64,000 bases of DNA from Liquidambar formosana (Eukaryota; Streptophyta; Magnoliopsida; Saxifragales; Altingiaceae): assembly GCA_039720395.1 (NCBI GenBank), contig CM077826.1, forward strand, positions 38,034,790 through 38,098,789. The letters run 5' to 3'. This document shows, piece after piece, positions 51,519 to 64,000 of the stretch (its first letter is position 1; every line of letters starts with the position of its first letter). Under the pieces are notes generated by a model. It had not been told where the DNA came from. It made no database searches and saw only the letters and a list, made by a program, of their open reading frames with translations. The position numbers and the translations under genes were made by a program.

Positions 51519-54500
51519 ATCATTTAGCTGCACAGCTGAAAAAGTTAAAATAACAACAAAAGAATAGAACACCCACAGCTGCTTAAATCCCACTCAACAT
51601 GCTTGTTACTAATTTTATGACAAATGACCCTTCTGAAACCTACAAAAAAAAAATTAATCAACATGAGCTTGTCACCTAACTAAAATGAGATGCAACACAA
51701 TACCAAATAAACTCTCACTAGCTAATAAAAAACCTTAAAATCCCATCCATGGGAAACTTCATATGAACATTGACTGAAAATTTCAAACAAGTAGTATTTT
51801 CCTGCTTAATTAACAATTGTTTCTTGCTTTATACTGCCACAAACTAAAAGCAAAGAAGTGAGTCATATTAAATATGCCACAGATTTTCAAAATAAATGAA
51901 ATACCAAGGAACAAAAGAAATATAACCCAAACTTTCAATGGAAGCATGGCCATAGAATCTTCTACATTAGTTTTGGGTATCAACGTGTCAATGCATGAAA
52001 ATCCTAACACTAAAAGAGCAAGTGCATGCTAACTACACACCGATGGAATTCGTGAATATTAACCAGGGATCATGCACAAACTATTTTTGAAAATCCTAAA
52101 CCAAAATAAGTAAAGAAGAGATATGAATTAAATGAGTAAAGCCAAAAACAAAAACATGCAAAGCAAAAAACACAAGCCAAGAACATTAAAAAACGGGCAT
52201 CTAACCAGCAAAAAAATTACTGTTCCAACTCACCCTTTTAAATAATGCCCTTATAGTTGTGCTTGAAGTTAATGGTCAGCTAAAATTCTAGATGAACCTA
52301 GGGATGAAAGCTTTTCCTTCAAACCCAATGCTACAAGGCACCACTAATAAGCTTATCTGCTTAAAGAACATGGCATGATAGCAATTGAAAGCATCTATTC
52401 TCACATGTAATGATTAATGAAGATACACGTTAAAAGAATAACATATTATGGAGGCAAAATATTACTAGAAGCTTAAAGGAATTTGCTGTCTACTGTAAAC
52501 AGAACATCATATCAAAACATGAATTTGCTATTTATTTTGGCACTCATATGATAGTAACATGTGTAAACTTGGAAAATTCAGTCAAATATAAAACCAAATT
52601 AAAGTAAACAAGAGGCCATTAGGATGCAGTCTACCTGAGGCACTCATAGCCATCGATACAAAGGAGATGCTTCCACAATAGGCATCATCTGACTAACTAG
52701 AGGACCTAATTGTAGAGTAGCAGTACAAACACTTAGAATATTGCACAAGTTTAAATTGACTAAATCAAACGATATTGTCAAAAATGTCCATATAACAATG
52801 ACAAAAAGTTAATTTCCTACAAAGAATTTGATTTATTTATTTTCTTTTTTCATTTTTGAGAAGGTTCGTTAGTATTAAACTCCATTGATTCGCAAATATT
52901 AATTTCATTCCAAACATAATTTAAAATGAGTATGAAGTTGGTGTGAGAGCCAATTCACTTCAGGCATCTAGCCCTATACAAGTTGAGGTGAATGCTTCTA
53001 TATTAGCCATTTGGTGGACAATCAATCATAACTTATGCCATAAGTTGAGAATAAATTGATTGAGCTTATTCCATCAGCTAGTCAGGATTTAGGAAAATAA
53101 CATGGTGGTGAGATGTATCTTTACTTCAGAAAACTTCTTTGCATAAACGGTAAAGTGATCTAGGTGCTTAATGGATTGTTAAGGAAGGCCAAGAGAAGAC
53201 AATTTTTTTCTTCACAGCTATTTATAATGTTAGACAGATTTCATTGGGTTTTTTCCCTCCATTGCTTTTTTGAAATCCTGGTTCTTGTTTCTAAATATTT
53301 TATTGACTTCAAATTGCAAAAATACAGGAGATGTTTTTCAAACCAGCCTATTCTTGTGAGAACATAATCAAAACCAAAACAACTCCATCAACGAATAGAA
53401 AGCATGGTGACTGCAAAAACCCATAGGTATTTTAAAAGAATATTTGCCTCCTTAGCACGCATTTAATGAAGACCATCATTGTAATACTTAAATTATGTTA
53501 TTTTTGTATTTTGGAGATGACAATGCCAAAAATTATCAAAACAAAATTTAATTTGATTTAGGTGAAAAATACTGATAGCATACGCATATGGATCCAAACA
53601 TATTAAAGGTAACTACAAAGCTATTGAAATAACAAGACAGTCAATATCATGAAACGAAATTAACGCCTACTCAAAGTAAGGTACAGCTTCTGTTCCTGGC
53701 CTGTAGTTGTAAGAGATTATGGCATTAGCCTTCCACAAGAAAAAAGAGAAAACTATTAGTCACACTCCACAAAGTGCTTAACATATTTTAAGCTAGATGA
53801 ACCCTTAGAATGTGCTTCATACTTCCACAAACTACTGTGTAATATATTTCTCTTAATAGATATTCATTTGAATTTTCTTCACTTAGACAAGCATGTTATG
53901 AGAGACAGGAAAGTTAGGAAAAACAAACCTTTGGTATCTTTTCAGAGAAATAACATCCTACAAGTACCTGGAGAAGTGCACCATTGCTACAATTAATCAT
54001 TCATGACAAAAAATACGTTAGTGCAGAAATGAAGCAAAGCCAAATCAGAAATATTGCGACACAATTATTGCTCTCAGATTATAGTGGCGAAAAAAAATGA
54101 AGAATTAGCAGCTTCAACCAATAGTAAAAATGAAGTCAGATGAGGACAATTGTTCGTAGAACATATCTGACGGCACAAAAATTATTATAGTGGCAAAAAA
54201 AATGAAGAATTAGCAGCTTCAACCAATAGTAAAAATGAAGTCAGATGAGGACAATTGTTCGTAGAACATATCTCATGACACAAAAATTTGTTATTGCATT
54301 TGGCATGAAGAAAGCAAATTTGCATTTCAAAAAAAGAAAAAAAAAAGAGCAAAAATAGTGTACAAGTTTCACAAGATTGGTGTTAGTTGTGTGTGGGGGT
54401 GCATGTTGTACTATTTTTGTATTTATTTATATGGACTCTTAGGCAGTGAGCAAAACAGAGTTGTTACTCATTACTATTGCTGTTACACATGAGTGCATTG

Positions 54501-55713
54501 TGTTCTGACACATTAGCTGCCAAAATTGCGTCGTAAGATATGTTCTATGAAAAAATGAAGTTAGATGACGACAATTATTCACAAGATCAATACAAGTTAG
54601 AACTTAGAAAGCTACTATATCATAGAAAGTTAGAAACTTTTCCTACAGATGACCACTATGGGAATGAAAATTTGAAAAATAAAAGGTATATACATACTCA
54701 ATGAAACTCTCAATGAAAAAATCAGAGATGTAATGCAAATTTTGCTGGCCAAGCAATGGTATACCCAATGGCATTTTTAATGGTTTCGAGACGTCTGGCA
54801 ATGAGGTCTTATCAATGGTTTATCCTCAACCACTGTTATCTCAGGATAGACTTCCCAAAAGTGAGGTTCTAGTGCTATATTCCCCCAACCAATGTAGATG
54901 GATCCATACTCCTCAGTGTTCCTAGTGCCACACAAATTTTAGGCACATAGAAGCTCATCAAGCAAACTCTACCTCCACCCTACAAATAACAAGTAAATGT
55001 AATGATTGGAAAGAAAACCCATGAGAAATGAGAATGCCAGGCATCACTTTTCCATTTGTATATGATCTAATACAATATAACTTAAGAAAACATATATAAC
55101 TGACATATTTAAGGAACCCCAATGGTCCTTGCTCATGTAAATATGCTTTACCATGATATTACCATGACTGATGCTATCAAAAGAGCAGAGCTTAAAATCA
55201 GAACATAAAAATTCAACTAGATTTGAATAGAAAACAAAAACAAAAAAAACAAACAAACAAACAAAAAAAAAAAGTTTGAAATTATGGAACAGACAACGGA
55301 CTAACAAAGATGAAGAAGCTCTAAGTTCTGAGAATTAGAAGAAAAACCTTGAAATCAGAATAGAATAGAGAGGACATCTTCAGTCAAACCATGGTCGCTA
55401 GTTAGAAATGAGGAGCACCACTTTGAATCTAACTTCTAGGGTTACTGAGAATGAGATTAAGAGAGACAAAAAAGCTTCAATTTATGAGATTGAGAACAAA
55501 AAACTTGAAATTAGAACACAAATTTAACAAAAATATCACATCTATATATATATATACACGAAGGGAAAGGACCTTAAGCTTCATCATCGCTGGTGAGAAG
55601 TGAAGAGCACCACTTCAAATCACTCAAATCCAACTCATAAGATTTCTAAGAATTCATCATCACTGATTTTATGATAAATGGAAGTTCTCTGATTTTTTAG
55701 AGAACATTGTGTG
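51519..55713. other. Long AT-rich stretch without a recognised gene
   Basis: A 106-bp tandem duplication lies at 54081-54292 (ATAGTGGC...GAACATATCT), with a worn partial copy near 54541. Near 54760-54980 the minus strand has a short open text (EYGSIYIGWGNIALEPHFWE) that could be an exon of a decayed gene, but I cannot name it. TA repeats occur at 55541-55556. The other short ORFs are not supported. Confidence 0.4.
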
Positions 55714-56039
55714 TGTGTTTCCTTCAAAAATTGGATTATGGGGATTTGGTCGCGCGAGCGTGCCAGCCACAACCTTGTGGCGAATTGCAAGTTCTACCTT
55801 GCCTTGAATGGACTCATAGACTTTTTCTGTAATAGTTGAGAAAATAAACAAAATAACCACAGAAATTAAAAACAAGAGCTTACCATGGAAGAAACCATTT
55901 TCATTAATAACTTATAAAATTACAATGATAAACAAAGGGGTGCACACGCCTTTAACCAGAAAGGAGCACACGTTTCTGGGTTTCAAAGTCCTAGAATTCT
56001 AAAAAGAAAGGAAAAAGATAAAGTTGATTGGGAACTGGT
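55714..56039 (-). repeat. Partial LTR of element F (left copy)
   Basis: It matches 58450-58775 over 326 bp without indels. It corresponds to the 3' half of the LTR on the minus strand (ending GGAAACACA). Beyond 56039 the sequences part. Confidence 0.75.
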
Positions 56040-58428
56040 GTAAGGACCTGTTTTCTTAATAGGGATTCTTACGGCTAAATGTAGGTTTAGTGTAGTTAAT
56101 CCCTTGATTTTTGAGGACCTCATGTATGGGTCATCCGTGTGGATAATGATATGATGTTGTATGTATTTTTATGCTTGTTTTGATGCATCAAATATCCTAA
56201 GAGTGTGTTTGGCCTTGATTACAGTTTCGAAGTTTAAGCTACTAAAATTTGGATAAGTGTTGGGGAAAAATAAATTTTCATAAATTTCGTTTTTTAAAGA
56301 TAATATTTGGCGGTAATAGAAATTTATAATATTATAAGACTTCTGTGATTTTATTAGATTTTATTAGCATGTTTGGATTGGGTTCCTCACATGTTTGTTT
56401 TAAGGAAATCTATCGGGAGACGGATTTTGTACTAAAACTTGGAAGTGAGAATTTGATATACTTGGAATTTGATTTATTTTTTTTTAAATATTTTATTTGG
56501 ATTCAAATGGGGGGTTATTTTCTTATTTTCATTAAATAACTTAAAGTAAATGGATATTACTTAAATGTTTTAAATGAAAATAAGGTTGATGGAATGTAGC
56601 TATGATAACCTAAGAATTTGTGAAACAGCAGGAGTTTCAACCTGCTAAAAATGAGTTTCAACCTGCTGAAAATTACATGTCAGCTGCCTGAAAGTTCATG
56701 TCAGCTGACTGAAAATTCCAGAGAGGATTATTTTGTGTTACGCATTTTCAACTGGCTGAGAATATTTTTCAGTCGTCCGAAATTTTTTTTTTAGCCAGTT
56801 GAAAATGTCGGCAAATGAGAGAAGGAGAGTGACGGGGGAGGTTGTAGGTGGCTCATCGAAGCATGGCAACCCCAATCCAACGCCAGCAAGCTCAGATTCA
56901 ACATAGTTTGGCCCAACCTACATGCGTGTAGGGATGGTTTGGCATTTGCATCACTCATTTTTTAGGTAGGGAACATTTTCTCATTCCAAACCCTTGATGT
57001 ATGGGGATTTGGGTATAAATCATATAGATTTACATGTATTTGATCATTTTTGCATAATTATCATGCATGGGGTATTTATTGGCTAGGTTTGATCAAATTT
57101 TGAAAAACCTAGGGTTTGCTTTCTATATCATTGTGTTATAAAAATGTTGTTTTTGAAACTATTGTTTAGAAATGGTTTAGAGATGAATTATATGAATTAT
57201 TGGAAGTTATTGCATACTATTTAACCACCCACCCTGTTATAGGGTTTTTGGAAAATTTATATAAATAACTTTTCAAGTTGTATGGAATTAATGGGGCTAA
57301 AATGAGTTGGTTTTGAACCTATTGGTTATTTTTATGTAACCAAATATTGGGGGTCACTTTATATAAGTGTTTGTGAAGCCATTATTTTGAAAAATGGTTG
57401 GAGATTGTTTATATGAATAAAGAGAATTATTTCATATGATTTACTTGTACAAACTCATTATGTAGTTTTTAGAAAATTTATACATAATTTTCCGGCTTAT
57501 ATGGAAATAATGGAATTAATGAATGAAGCGACAAATAGTAATGGTTTGGATATGATTTGTGGGAGTTAATTTATATGATTTCGATGTTTTTTTACCATTA
57601 AAAATAAAACGGCTTTGGGAGATTAACATGTAAATGGATGTGATGATAAAGAGTACTTTCCAGTCTTAACGATCGTAGTGTTCCCAAAATGAGGTTACTT
57701 TCTGGATCCATAAAGGATTTATAGTATTTCCTCAAGATGAGGTTACTTTCTTGATCCATGTAGGATTCATAGTGTTTCCTCAAGATGAGATTACTTTCTG
57801 GACCCATGTAGGGATCTATAGTGTTTCCTCTTATTTCCGCGTGCAAGGTCCCGCATAACCTGGGAAGGATTATTTAGTTTAAAAGACTGATGATTTGGAT
57901 TGCCAGATATAGCGGATGATGTTGTAGATTGCCAGATATGGTGGATTTATGTTATGGATTATTTACATGTTCTCCCTTATTTTAAATTGAAAAATGTAAC
58001 TCCCATTATATCATTCTTTTTAAAATGTTCAAAAATGGTTTATAAAACCTGGGTATACATCCTTCAAAAATGATGATTTGGATTACAAACAACTTGAGTT
58101 ATTTCAACCTGGGTATACAGGCTATCACTACTTTGCAGATTGGACTCAACAAATGTCTTTATGGTAAGAGACATCTGTTGCATTATCATTTAAGAGCTAT
58201 CATGCATCATGGTGTCAAAATTCACCCTAAAGGTAGCCATGAACTCGTTAGCAACATTTCCATGCTCAACTAACGGTTGGCCTTCCATGTTCTCATTTTT
58301 TGGTGAATTACCTCCATAGAATTCCAAAATTTCTTCTTGGCTTAAGGTCTTTTTTCCACGTCCTTCAGGTTTTGGTGGCATGATTTTGCGAGAAAACCTC
58401 CTAGAAACTAGAAAATAACACAAATGGT
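56040..58428 (-). other. Internal region of element F, left unit, mostly non-coding
   Basis: Between the two LTR copies only a gag-like start (58190-58381) is readable. There is a perfect 15-bp inverted repeat (CATTTTCAACTGGCT at 56743-56757, complement at 56793-56807) within text rich in TTCAACCTGCTGAAA words, and a threefold 48-bp repeat at 57681-57832 (GAGGTTACTTTCTGGATCC). The rest is AT-rich and unrecognised and may include foreign DNA. Confidence 0.45.
58190..58381 (-). pseudogene. Short gag-like N-terminus of element F
   Basis: From ATG at 58381 the minus strand encodes 63 residues, starting MPPKPEGRGKKTLSQEEILE and ending at a stop at 58190. It lies 50 bp after the PBS, where gag should start. 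Nothing similar to a gag core follows, so it is truncated. An earlier in-frame Met at 58447 overlaps the PBS and is unlikely. Confidence 0.45.
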
Positions 58429-58446
58429 CTCCCACTGGGCGTGCCA
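58429..58446 (-). other. Primer-binding site of element F
   Basis: On the minus strand TGGCACGCCCAGTGGGAG starts four bases after the LTR end AAACACA. It has the expected TGG start for tRNA priming; I do not assign the tRNA. Confidence 0.65.
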
Positions 58447-58449
58447 AAA

Positions 58450-59092
58450 TGTGTTTCCTCCAAAAATTGGATTATGGGGATTTGGTCGCACAAGCGTGCC
58501 AGCCACAACCTTGTGGCGAATTGCAAGTTCTACCTTACCTTGAATGGACTCAAGGACTTTTTCTGTAACAGTCGAGAAAATAAACAAAATAACTACAGAA
58601 ATTAAAAATAAGAGCTTAACACGGAAGAAGCCATTTTAATTAATAACTTCTAAAATTACAATGATAAATAAAAGGGTGCACACGCCTTTGACCAGAAAGG
58701 AGCACACATTTTTGGGTTTCAAAGTCCTAGAATTCTAAAAAGAAAGGAAAAAGATAAAGTTCACTGGGAACTAGTTTGTTGATTTGATTGAAGGTCCTCT
58801 TCAAATAACTGTCTTTCAGCTTTTATATGTCCAAGTAGAAACTGCTTCCATAGAATTCATCCATTAACTACCCATTTTATGATCCATCAGCTTTCAGCGT
58901 AACCACGTTCCCATGACTTGGTAACTCCAAAGTCAACCACGATCCCTTTTTGGTAACTGCCTCGATCATGTCATAAATAACTGCTTCAATTTGGTCTCCC
59001 TTGGATGATTCTTGCAAAATAGGTTCACTTCTTCCTATCTTTGGCCAAATTCAAATATAATTCTTAGTAGGCCCATTTTTAGGGTGTAAACA
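58450..59092 (-). repeat. Full LTR of element F
   Basis: On the minus strand it starts TGTTTACACCCTAAAA at 59092 and ends GGAAACACA at 58450 (643 bp). It is flanked on one side by a PBS and on the other by a polypurine tract, so it serves as both a 5' and a 3' LTR. Confidence 0.7.
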
Positions 59093-59105
59093 TTGCCCCC
59101 CAAAA
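59093..59105 (-). other. Polypurine tract of element F
   Basis: On the minus strand TTTTGGGGGGCAA directly precedes the TGTTTACACCC start of the LTR. Confidence 0.65.
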
Positions 59106-59602
59106 TTTACTAAATTATATTTGGTAAAATGTTTCATAAAGTACATCGGCCTATCTTAACACTCAAATATTTTCCCATACAAATGTTTTGTAACACGTGA
59201 CGATTCCCTAGCTTTTTGGTCTTTTGCTACGTGTTATCCTCTTACTGGTTACTACGTTGACGGCATTAGATGATTGTGAATCAAATCACGTCATAATTGC
59301 ACAAATTCCAATGAATCATGTCATTCCAAATGTCTTTTCAGTTTTTCCTTTAAAACATTAGAATCTTAAAAACCCCTTATCCTTTTCATCTTCTTCCTCA
59401 CAAACTCAGAACTAGCTGCTTCTTTTCTTAGGGTTTTGTCTTCTTCGTGCTCCTCCATTGCTGCTACCCTCCATTTCCGGCACCAGATGACTTCCTGTGG
59501 TCCACCCCTTGCTTAGAAAGTCCCACATCTTCATCTCTACGTCTTTACACATTCTTCCAATGGTGTTTAGCTTGGGTTTATCACCTTAGTTTCATCTTCA
59601 CC

Positions 59603-62074
59603 ATGTCTGACCATATCTTCGATGATGAAGATTTCTCCAGCAAAGAATGCTTGGAGAAATTCCTCTCCACTGACCCTTCAGTTCTCAGTACCCAGATATT
59701 TACTCCTTTCAAAAAACACCTCTATACTTTAGGGCCTAAGTTTCTTTCTCTTGATGCTACTCAATCCATTCCATCATTATTTCCAAAATATAAGTCTGAG
59801 GTTTTTGCCTACGAAAATCCTATTTGTAATTTGAAAGATTCTTTTTCTAGGATTATTCGTTGCTGGCCGAGTAGGAATATAGATTAGAATACCTAGTTTG
59901 ACCGTATTTATTCCTTTAAAGCTGAAGATTGGAAAAACATTGGAATTTATGAAATAATACATTTTTCCAAGTTTCAAATACCAATAAATAGGGAACTGCT
60001 AGCTTCGACCTTAAGCTTGTGGTCTGTTTCAATAAACACTCTTCACTTGAAGTTTGGCATGATGACACCCACTCTTCTTGATATATCTTTCTATTTTATT
60101 CAATCTTCGCCCCAATGGAAGTTGGATTAATGCCTTAACTATGATTCTAGAGCTTGATCTTCCTCTTCTATTTGACAAAAAATCCACTTCTTATTTAAAA
60201 TTTATGTCTTCATATAGAAAGTAAGTGGTAACCATGAGGAAACCAAATATGTTGCTTTTCTCTTGTTGTGGATTTGGAAATTCCTTTTTTGCAACCCTTC
60301 GTTTAAAATTGTAAAGGCTAAATTGAAACTTACACTTTACTTAGCACGAGGATGCAGAGTTGCTTTGGCTCCTCTTGTTTTGTCCAACTTGTATAGAGGT
60401 TTCTTTAATATTCTCTTCTCCAATTTTCAAACATTGGGGGGAGGAGGGGCCTCTTTGGATTTTTCAAATTTGGTTCCACGCCTACTTTCCTAAAATCAGT
60501 CCAAGTTTCAAAGATCGGTCTGATATTATTTGTCACGGGTTCAAATATTGCATTTTACCCACATTTCGCATTCTTTTGAACAATGTTTTACCTTTCTTTA
60601 CACCTGCCCAAATCATACAACTTCACAATTTTGTCCATTTGTTCCTATCAAATTCGGCCCAGAATAGATGAAAGCAGCAATTTCATTCAAGGCTTTTACT
60701 AATAGCCTTCAGCATTTTTGGAGAAGTGTCTTAACACCTCGTGACCTTCATCATCGGTCTGTTTTGGAAAATTCTGGCAATAATCGTTGTGAGGTTGAAA
60801 TTTATTGTCCACACTTTGTGGCAAGGCAATTTGGCCTAATACAATCTCCTCATTTTCCACTTACCTATTCTGCCAATGATAATTTTGTTTATCGAATTGT
60901 CTTGAAAGATCTTGATGAAGTGGTCGGTGTAGACAAAATTTTTAGATATTTAAGATCTACTTTCACCATATCTCCTTTTTCTAAGAAAATTCCAAAGCTT
61001 CTTCTGAGTTTAACATATTTTGGGCCCGATATAGTGAAAGGATTCGACCTCATAAACCATTAACTCTTTTGCCCGAATTCTATTTTTCTCAAGAGAGCTC
61101 AAGTGGAGAAACTGATCAAATCTCTACGCAGCTTACAAGGTCTGACCCGAAGGAGAAGAAGAAAAAATGTATTCCTCTTGACAAAATTGAAACCTATCAG
61201 TCAATTTTAACTTTTGAGAAGTTCTATAAAATTAAATGGGTCCCAAGTAATAGATGGAATATGATAGATGAAATAGACAGAGCAACAATTCAATTAAAAG
61301 CCAAAAAATTTGACAAAAGTTTTGGAGAAAAATAAAGACAAAATCCTCAAAGGCCAGAAAGTAAATCAAGTCAAGTTTTATAAGACTTTTGAGAGGTGGT
61401 TGTCCAAGCATCGGCTTATAACTCAAATGGCCGAATTTGTAATTGTTGATCTTTTGGCACCAGTCCAGACTCCTGCTTCTTCTAGTGAAGTCATTTTAGT
61501 GGGCAAGATAGCCAATAAAAAATTGGCTAATCGTTTTAAATGGATAGTGTGGCCGGTGTCAACTTTTTCAATAGGTATATTTTCAAACCTTTTTCCATGA
61601 TCATTCTCTCTTTTCTCTAACCTAAATACAAATCTCTCTTTTTCAAATGCTCCCAGTTATGAAGAAGGCCTCTTAAGCCGCTTCCAGAAATTCTTTCCTC
61701 ATATGAAGAAGAACCCGCAAAGGCCCAGAAAAAAATGCAGTCGGCCTAAGGCTACAATTCCTTCGAAGGTTGGCTGAAAGAAAACCAAGAAAGGAGATAA
61801 TATTAAAGAGCTCTTTGCATTAATCTCACAATCAAAGAAAGAATCAGATGCTAAATCTGTTCAAGTTTCCAATTCCTCCATTGCCAAGACTCAACAGACC
61901 GAATCGCTTCTACTCCATAAAGAAGTAATTGAGGACAAGGATGAAGAGACAACCCTTCCTCCTCCTATGATCAATCTCCTTGCAAAAACTTCTCAATCAA
62001 ATGCTGTTCCAGAACCTACCCCAGCTCCTGCTCTAACTTCTCTTAGCGACAAGATTTCTTTGTCCTTGGCTTGA
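59603..62074 (+). pseudogene. Decayed plant mobile domain (aminotransferase-like) ORF, antisense to element F
   Basis: The probable start is MSDHIFDDEDFSSKECLEKF at 59603. Downstream, in changing frames with stops, I read FDRIYSFKAEDWKNIGIYE, HLKFGMMTPTLLD, LARGCRVALAPLVLSNLYR, EGPLWIFQIWFHAYFP and RQFGLIQSPHFPL, in the order typical of the plant mobile domain family (PF10536). TAG codons at 59885 and 59894 stand where the family has tryptophan, as G to A changes would give. It ends with a Pro/Ala-rich tail near 62020-62074 and is cut by LTR E at 62116. It lies opposite to element F with a C/T-rich leader at 59370-59440, so it is probably the antisense ORF of F; this domain occurs both in host genes and in transposons. 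Confidence 0.65.
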
Positions 62075-62115
62075 CTCCAAAGACTAAGGTTGCTGATAAA
62101 ATCAAAGTCTGCATC

Positions 62116-64000
62116 TGTAAACACCCCATTTTCACCTCCCATAAGTTCATGATAGCATTTGGTTAGGTTTAGAAGCATTTTAGGAGTTCCTGAGTCTTAA
62201 AGGACACTTTTGCCCTTTTAAGCTTATAAGGATAGTTCATCATCGCATGCATATTTTTGTTTCATTATTAAGTCCCATAAATTTCATTAGTTTTTAGGGT
62301 CATCTAGGATATGTGTGTCAAATTTGGTTCAATTCCAGAAAGGTTTGGATAGGTAATTAGAACTTTTGCGCAACTTAAAAGACAATTTTGTCTTTCACTT
62401 CGTATACTTTCCAATTACTTTCCAATCGACTCCGCAACTTGTTTCAGATCGTTCCATTGGTCTTAAAATAATGAAATGAGTCTAACTGAAGTGCCAATTT
62501 AATTATTGAATAGGTTTTGGATTGATTTACCATATTATCCTATGGCTAATTGACCCTTTTTCGGTTAAATGCCTTGTTAAAACCCAGCCACTTGATCGTG
62601 GTCAGGGATTTTTGGTCTAAAAACATTCTAGACTTATTCTACATTGAATCCTTGAAGTTTTAGCTTTTGAATCACTTAATTCGGAGTTAATATGAGGAAG
62701 ATATGGTCATTTTAAGTTAGAAACCTGAAATAAGTCAAAACCGGGTAAAATAAGGGTCAAGCCTCGGGTGACCCGTTCACCCAACCGGTCCATCTAGTTT
62801 ACCCAACTGGTCACCTGAGCCCCACGTCTATTTTTCCCTATTTTCAAGGAAATGCGGTTTTAGACTCTTTTACTCCGAATTTTCTTCTTCCAAAAGTGTT
62901 TTAAACCCATTAGAAAGTGATTTTAAGTTGTCCAACATCTAGAGGAGTCAATAATAGTCTTAGATTAGTTTTATGGTGAATTAATCTCAACCATTGGTTC
63001 ATATGGTTGGTTGGCTATAAATAAAGGCTCATTCATCATCATTATGGACTTTTGACACTTCATATTCATAAGAGAGAGGGGGAGAACGAATTTGTACACA
63101 CCCATACCACTTGGAAAGAGCATTCTACCACAATTTTAAAGAGGAATTAGAAGGCAATCAATTCCAAAAAGAAGGCAGTCAAGTCCAACAAGAAGGAAGA
63201 ACGTAGCGAAGACCTTTGCTTTGTTGTAAGCTTCCTTGCATCCTTATTCTCCTCTTTCTATATTTCTTTCTTCTTCTACCCCATTCTCTGCATATTTATG
63301 GCTTAGTATTAAATTAAGAATCGTATTAGCTTTATATTTTAAAGTGTCTATTATTCATATGATATGAAAAAAATACTAGTAGAGTAGGGATTGTGAATTG
63401 TTTGCTGGTAGAATAGTTTCTCTCTCTAGAATAGGGGTATGTTTTACACAGAAAATTAGTTGATGTGTTTAGGTCATTTTCTCTTTATGGTTCAATTATA
63501 TGCATGATTTTAAGCAGACACTTTCTGTGAAAACTTCATCTTCATGGGTGTATGGATGATTATTCTTTTAGAGGATAATTATCGTCCTTAGAGGGTGAGG
63601 TTGTGCATAGGTGCTTTTTGCCATAAGTTTTTTTGCATTCTTAGGTATATATTTCATGTAAGATATGTGAAAAAATCATTCATACAGAGTGATTTCTATG
63701 TGAAATTATCCTAGGATAGTTTTTCTTAAGAAAGTTCACCGTAAAGATAATTATTTCACATTCTTACATAAAATACTTATCTAATGCATATGTTAGATTT
63801 TATTTTAACGTTTCGAATTTTATATGATATTTTCATTATAATAATTCATATTTGGCATGTTTTTGATAGTTTTATGCATATTAGGATGTTTAGGGCATAT
63901 AGGAACATATTAGGGTTTTGCTTTTCATTTGATTTTTGTTCTTTGCATGAATATTAGGTCATTGTAAGCATGATTAGTATTCTGTCCAGATTTGATTTAG
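62116..64000 (+). repeat. Tat-type LTR of element E, right end off window
   Basis: It starts TGTAAACACCCCATTTTCACC and follows the layout of the element A LTR: GCATGCATATTTTTGTTT, a GGTTCAATTCC-like line, and a short inverted repeat (CTCGGGTGACC at 62766, GGTCACCTGAG at 62809). The TATA box (GGCTATAAATAAAGG) is near 63013-63027. No purine tract precedes it, so it is more likely the 5' LTR of an element inserted into the mobile-domain pseudogene. No gene seen in it. Confidence 0.75.

Noticed and set aside
59447..59602. N-terminal extension of the mobile-domain ORF
   Set aside because: The frame opens without an ATG and the text is Ser/Pro/Cys-rich leader; the ATG at 59603 fits better.
1..64000. 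tRNA or rRNA genes
   Set aside because: I saw no cloverleaf-compatible tRNA gene or rRNA segment by eye; only PBS complements and one SINE-like promoter.

Overview
The window comes from a nuclear genome of a flowering plant. The reasons are: introns with plant-type splice sites, a plant-specific LURP-one-related (LOR) gene, plant mobile domain sequences, Helitron, CACTA and TTA-flanked MITE ends, and above all a nest of plant LTR retrotransposons. I cannot name the species. Only one intact host gene is visible (LOR-like, 49422-50202); most of the rest is transposable-element DNA.

Positions 1-42071 are a nest of insertions that can be ordered from target-site duplications and broken LTRs. The oldest layer is a minus-strand Tat-family LTR (40388-42071, called A'). 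A plus-strand, pol-less Tat-type element (B) sits in it; its 5' LTR is broken and its 3' LTR is 38384-40387. Two elements lie within the last ~135 bp of B's 5' LTR. One is element C, of which only the 3' end is in the window: an antisense ORF at 1-462 and an LTR around 1393-4836, itself split by a solo LTR at 1783-4501 with CATGG duplications. The other is a Ty1/copia element at 4931-32259 with GAAAC duplications. The copia 3' LTR is split by a complete 17.7-kb Ty3/gypsy element of the Tat lineage (A, 13618-31276, ATAGC duplications), whose two LTRs are 2785 bp and almost identical.

Element A holds leader, gag, protease with G-patch-like segment, a candidate in-frame intron, reverse transcriptase with two RNase H domains, integrase, an antisense ORF with its own TATA box, a long array of hairpin-forming repeats, and the 3' LTR. 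Three single-base shifts break gag-pol. Element B has a decayed gag, a trace of the RT N-terminus, then a different hairpin array. A and B share a compact motif that can fold as a pseudoknot with covarying stems; it occurs in their LTRs and again just after pol.

Positions 42072-55713 are lower-copy DNA with simple repeats, a SINE-like piece, a non-autonomous Helitron, two TTA-flanked MITEs, the LOR gene, a non-LTR RNase H fragment and one CACTA end. Positions 55714-62115 are a minus-strand LTR element (F) in a tandem or recombined arrangement, carrying a decayed plant mobile domain ORF on the opposite strand. From 62116 to the end lies the start of a further Tat-type LTR (E).
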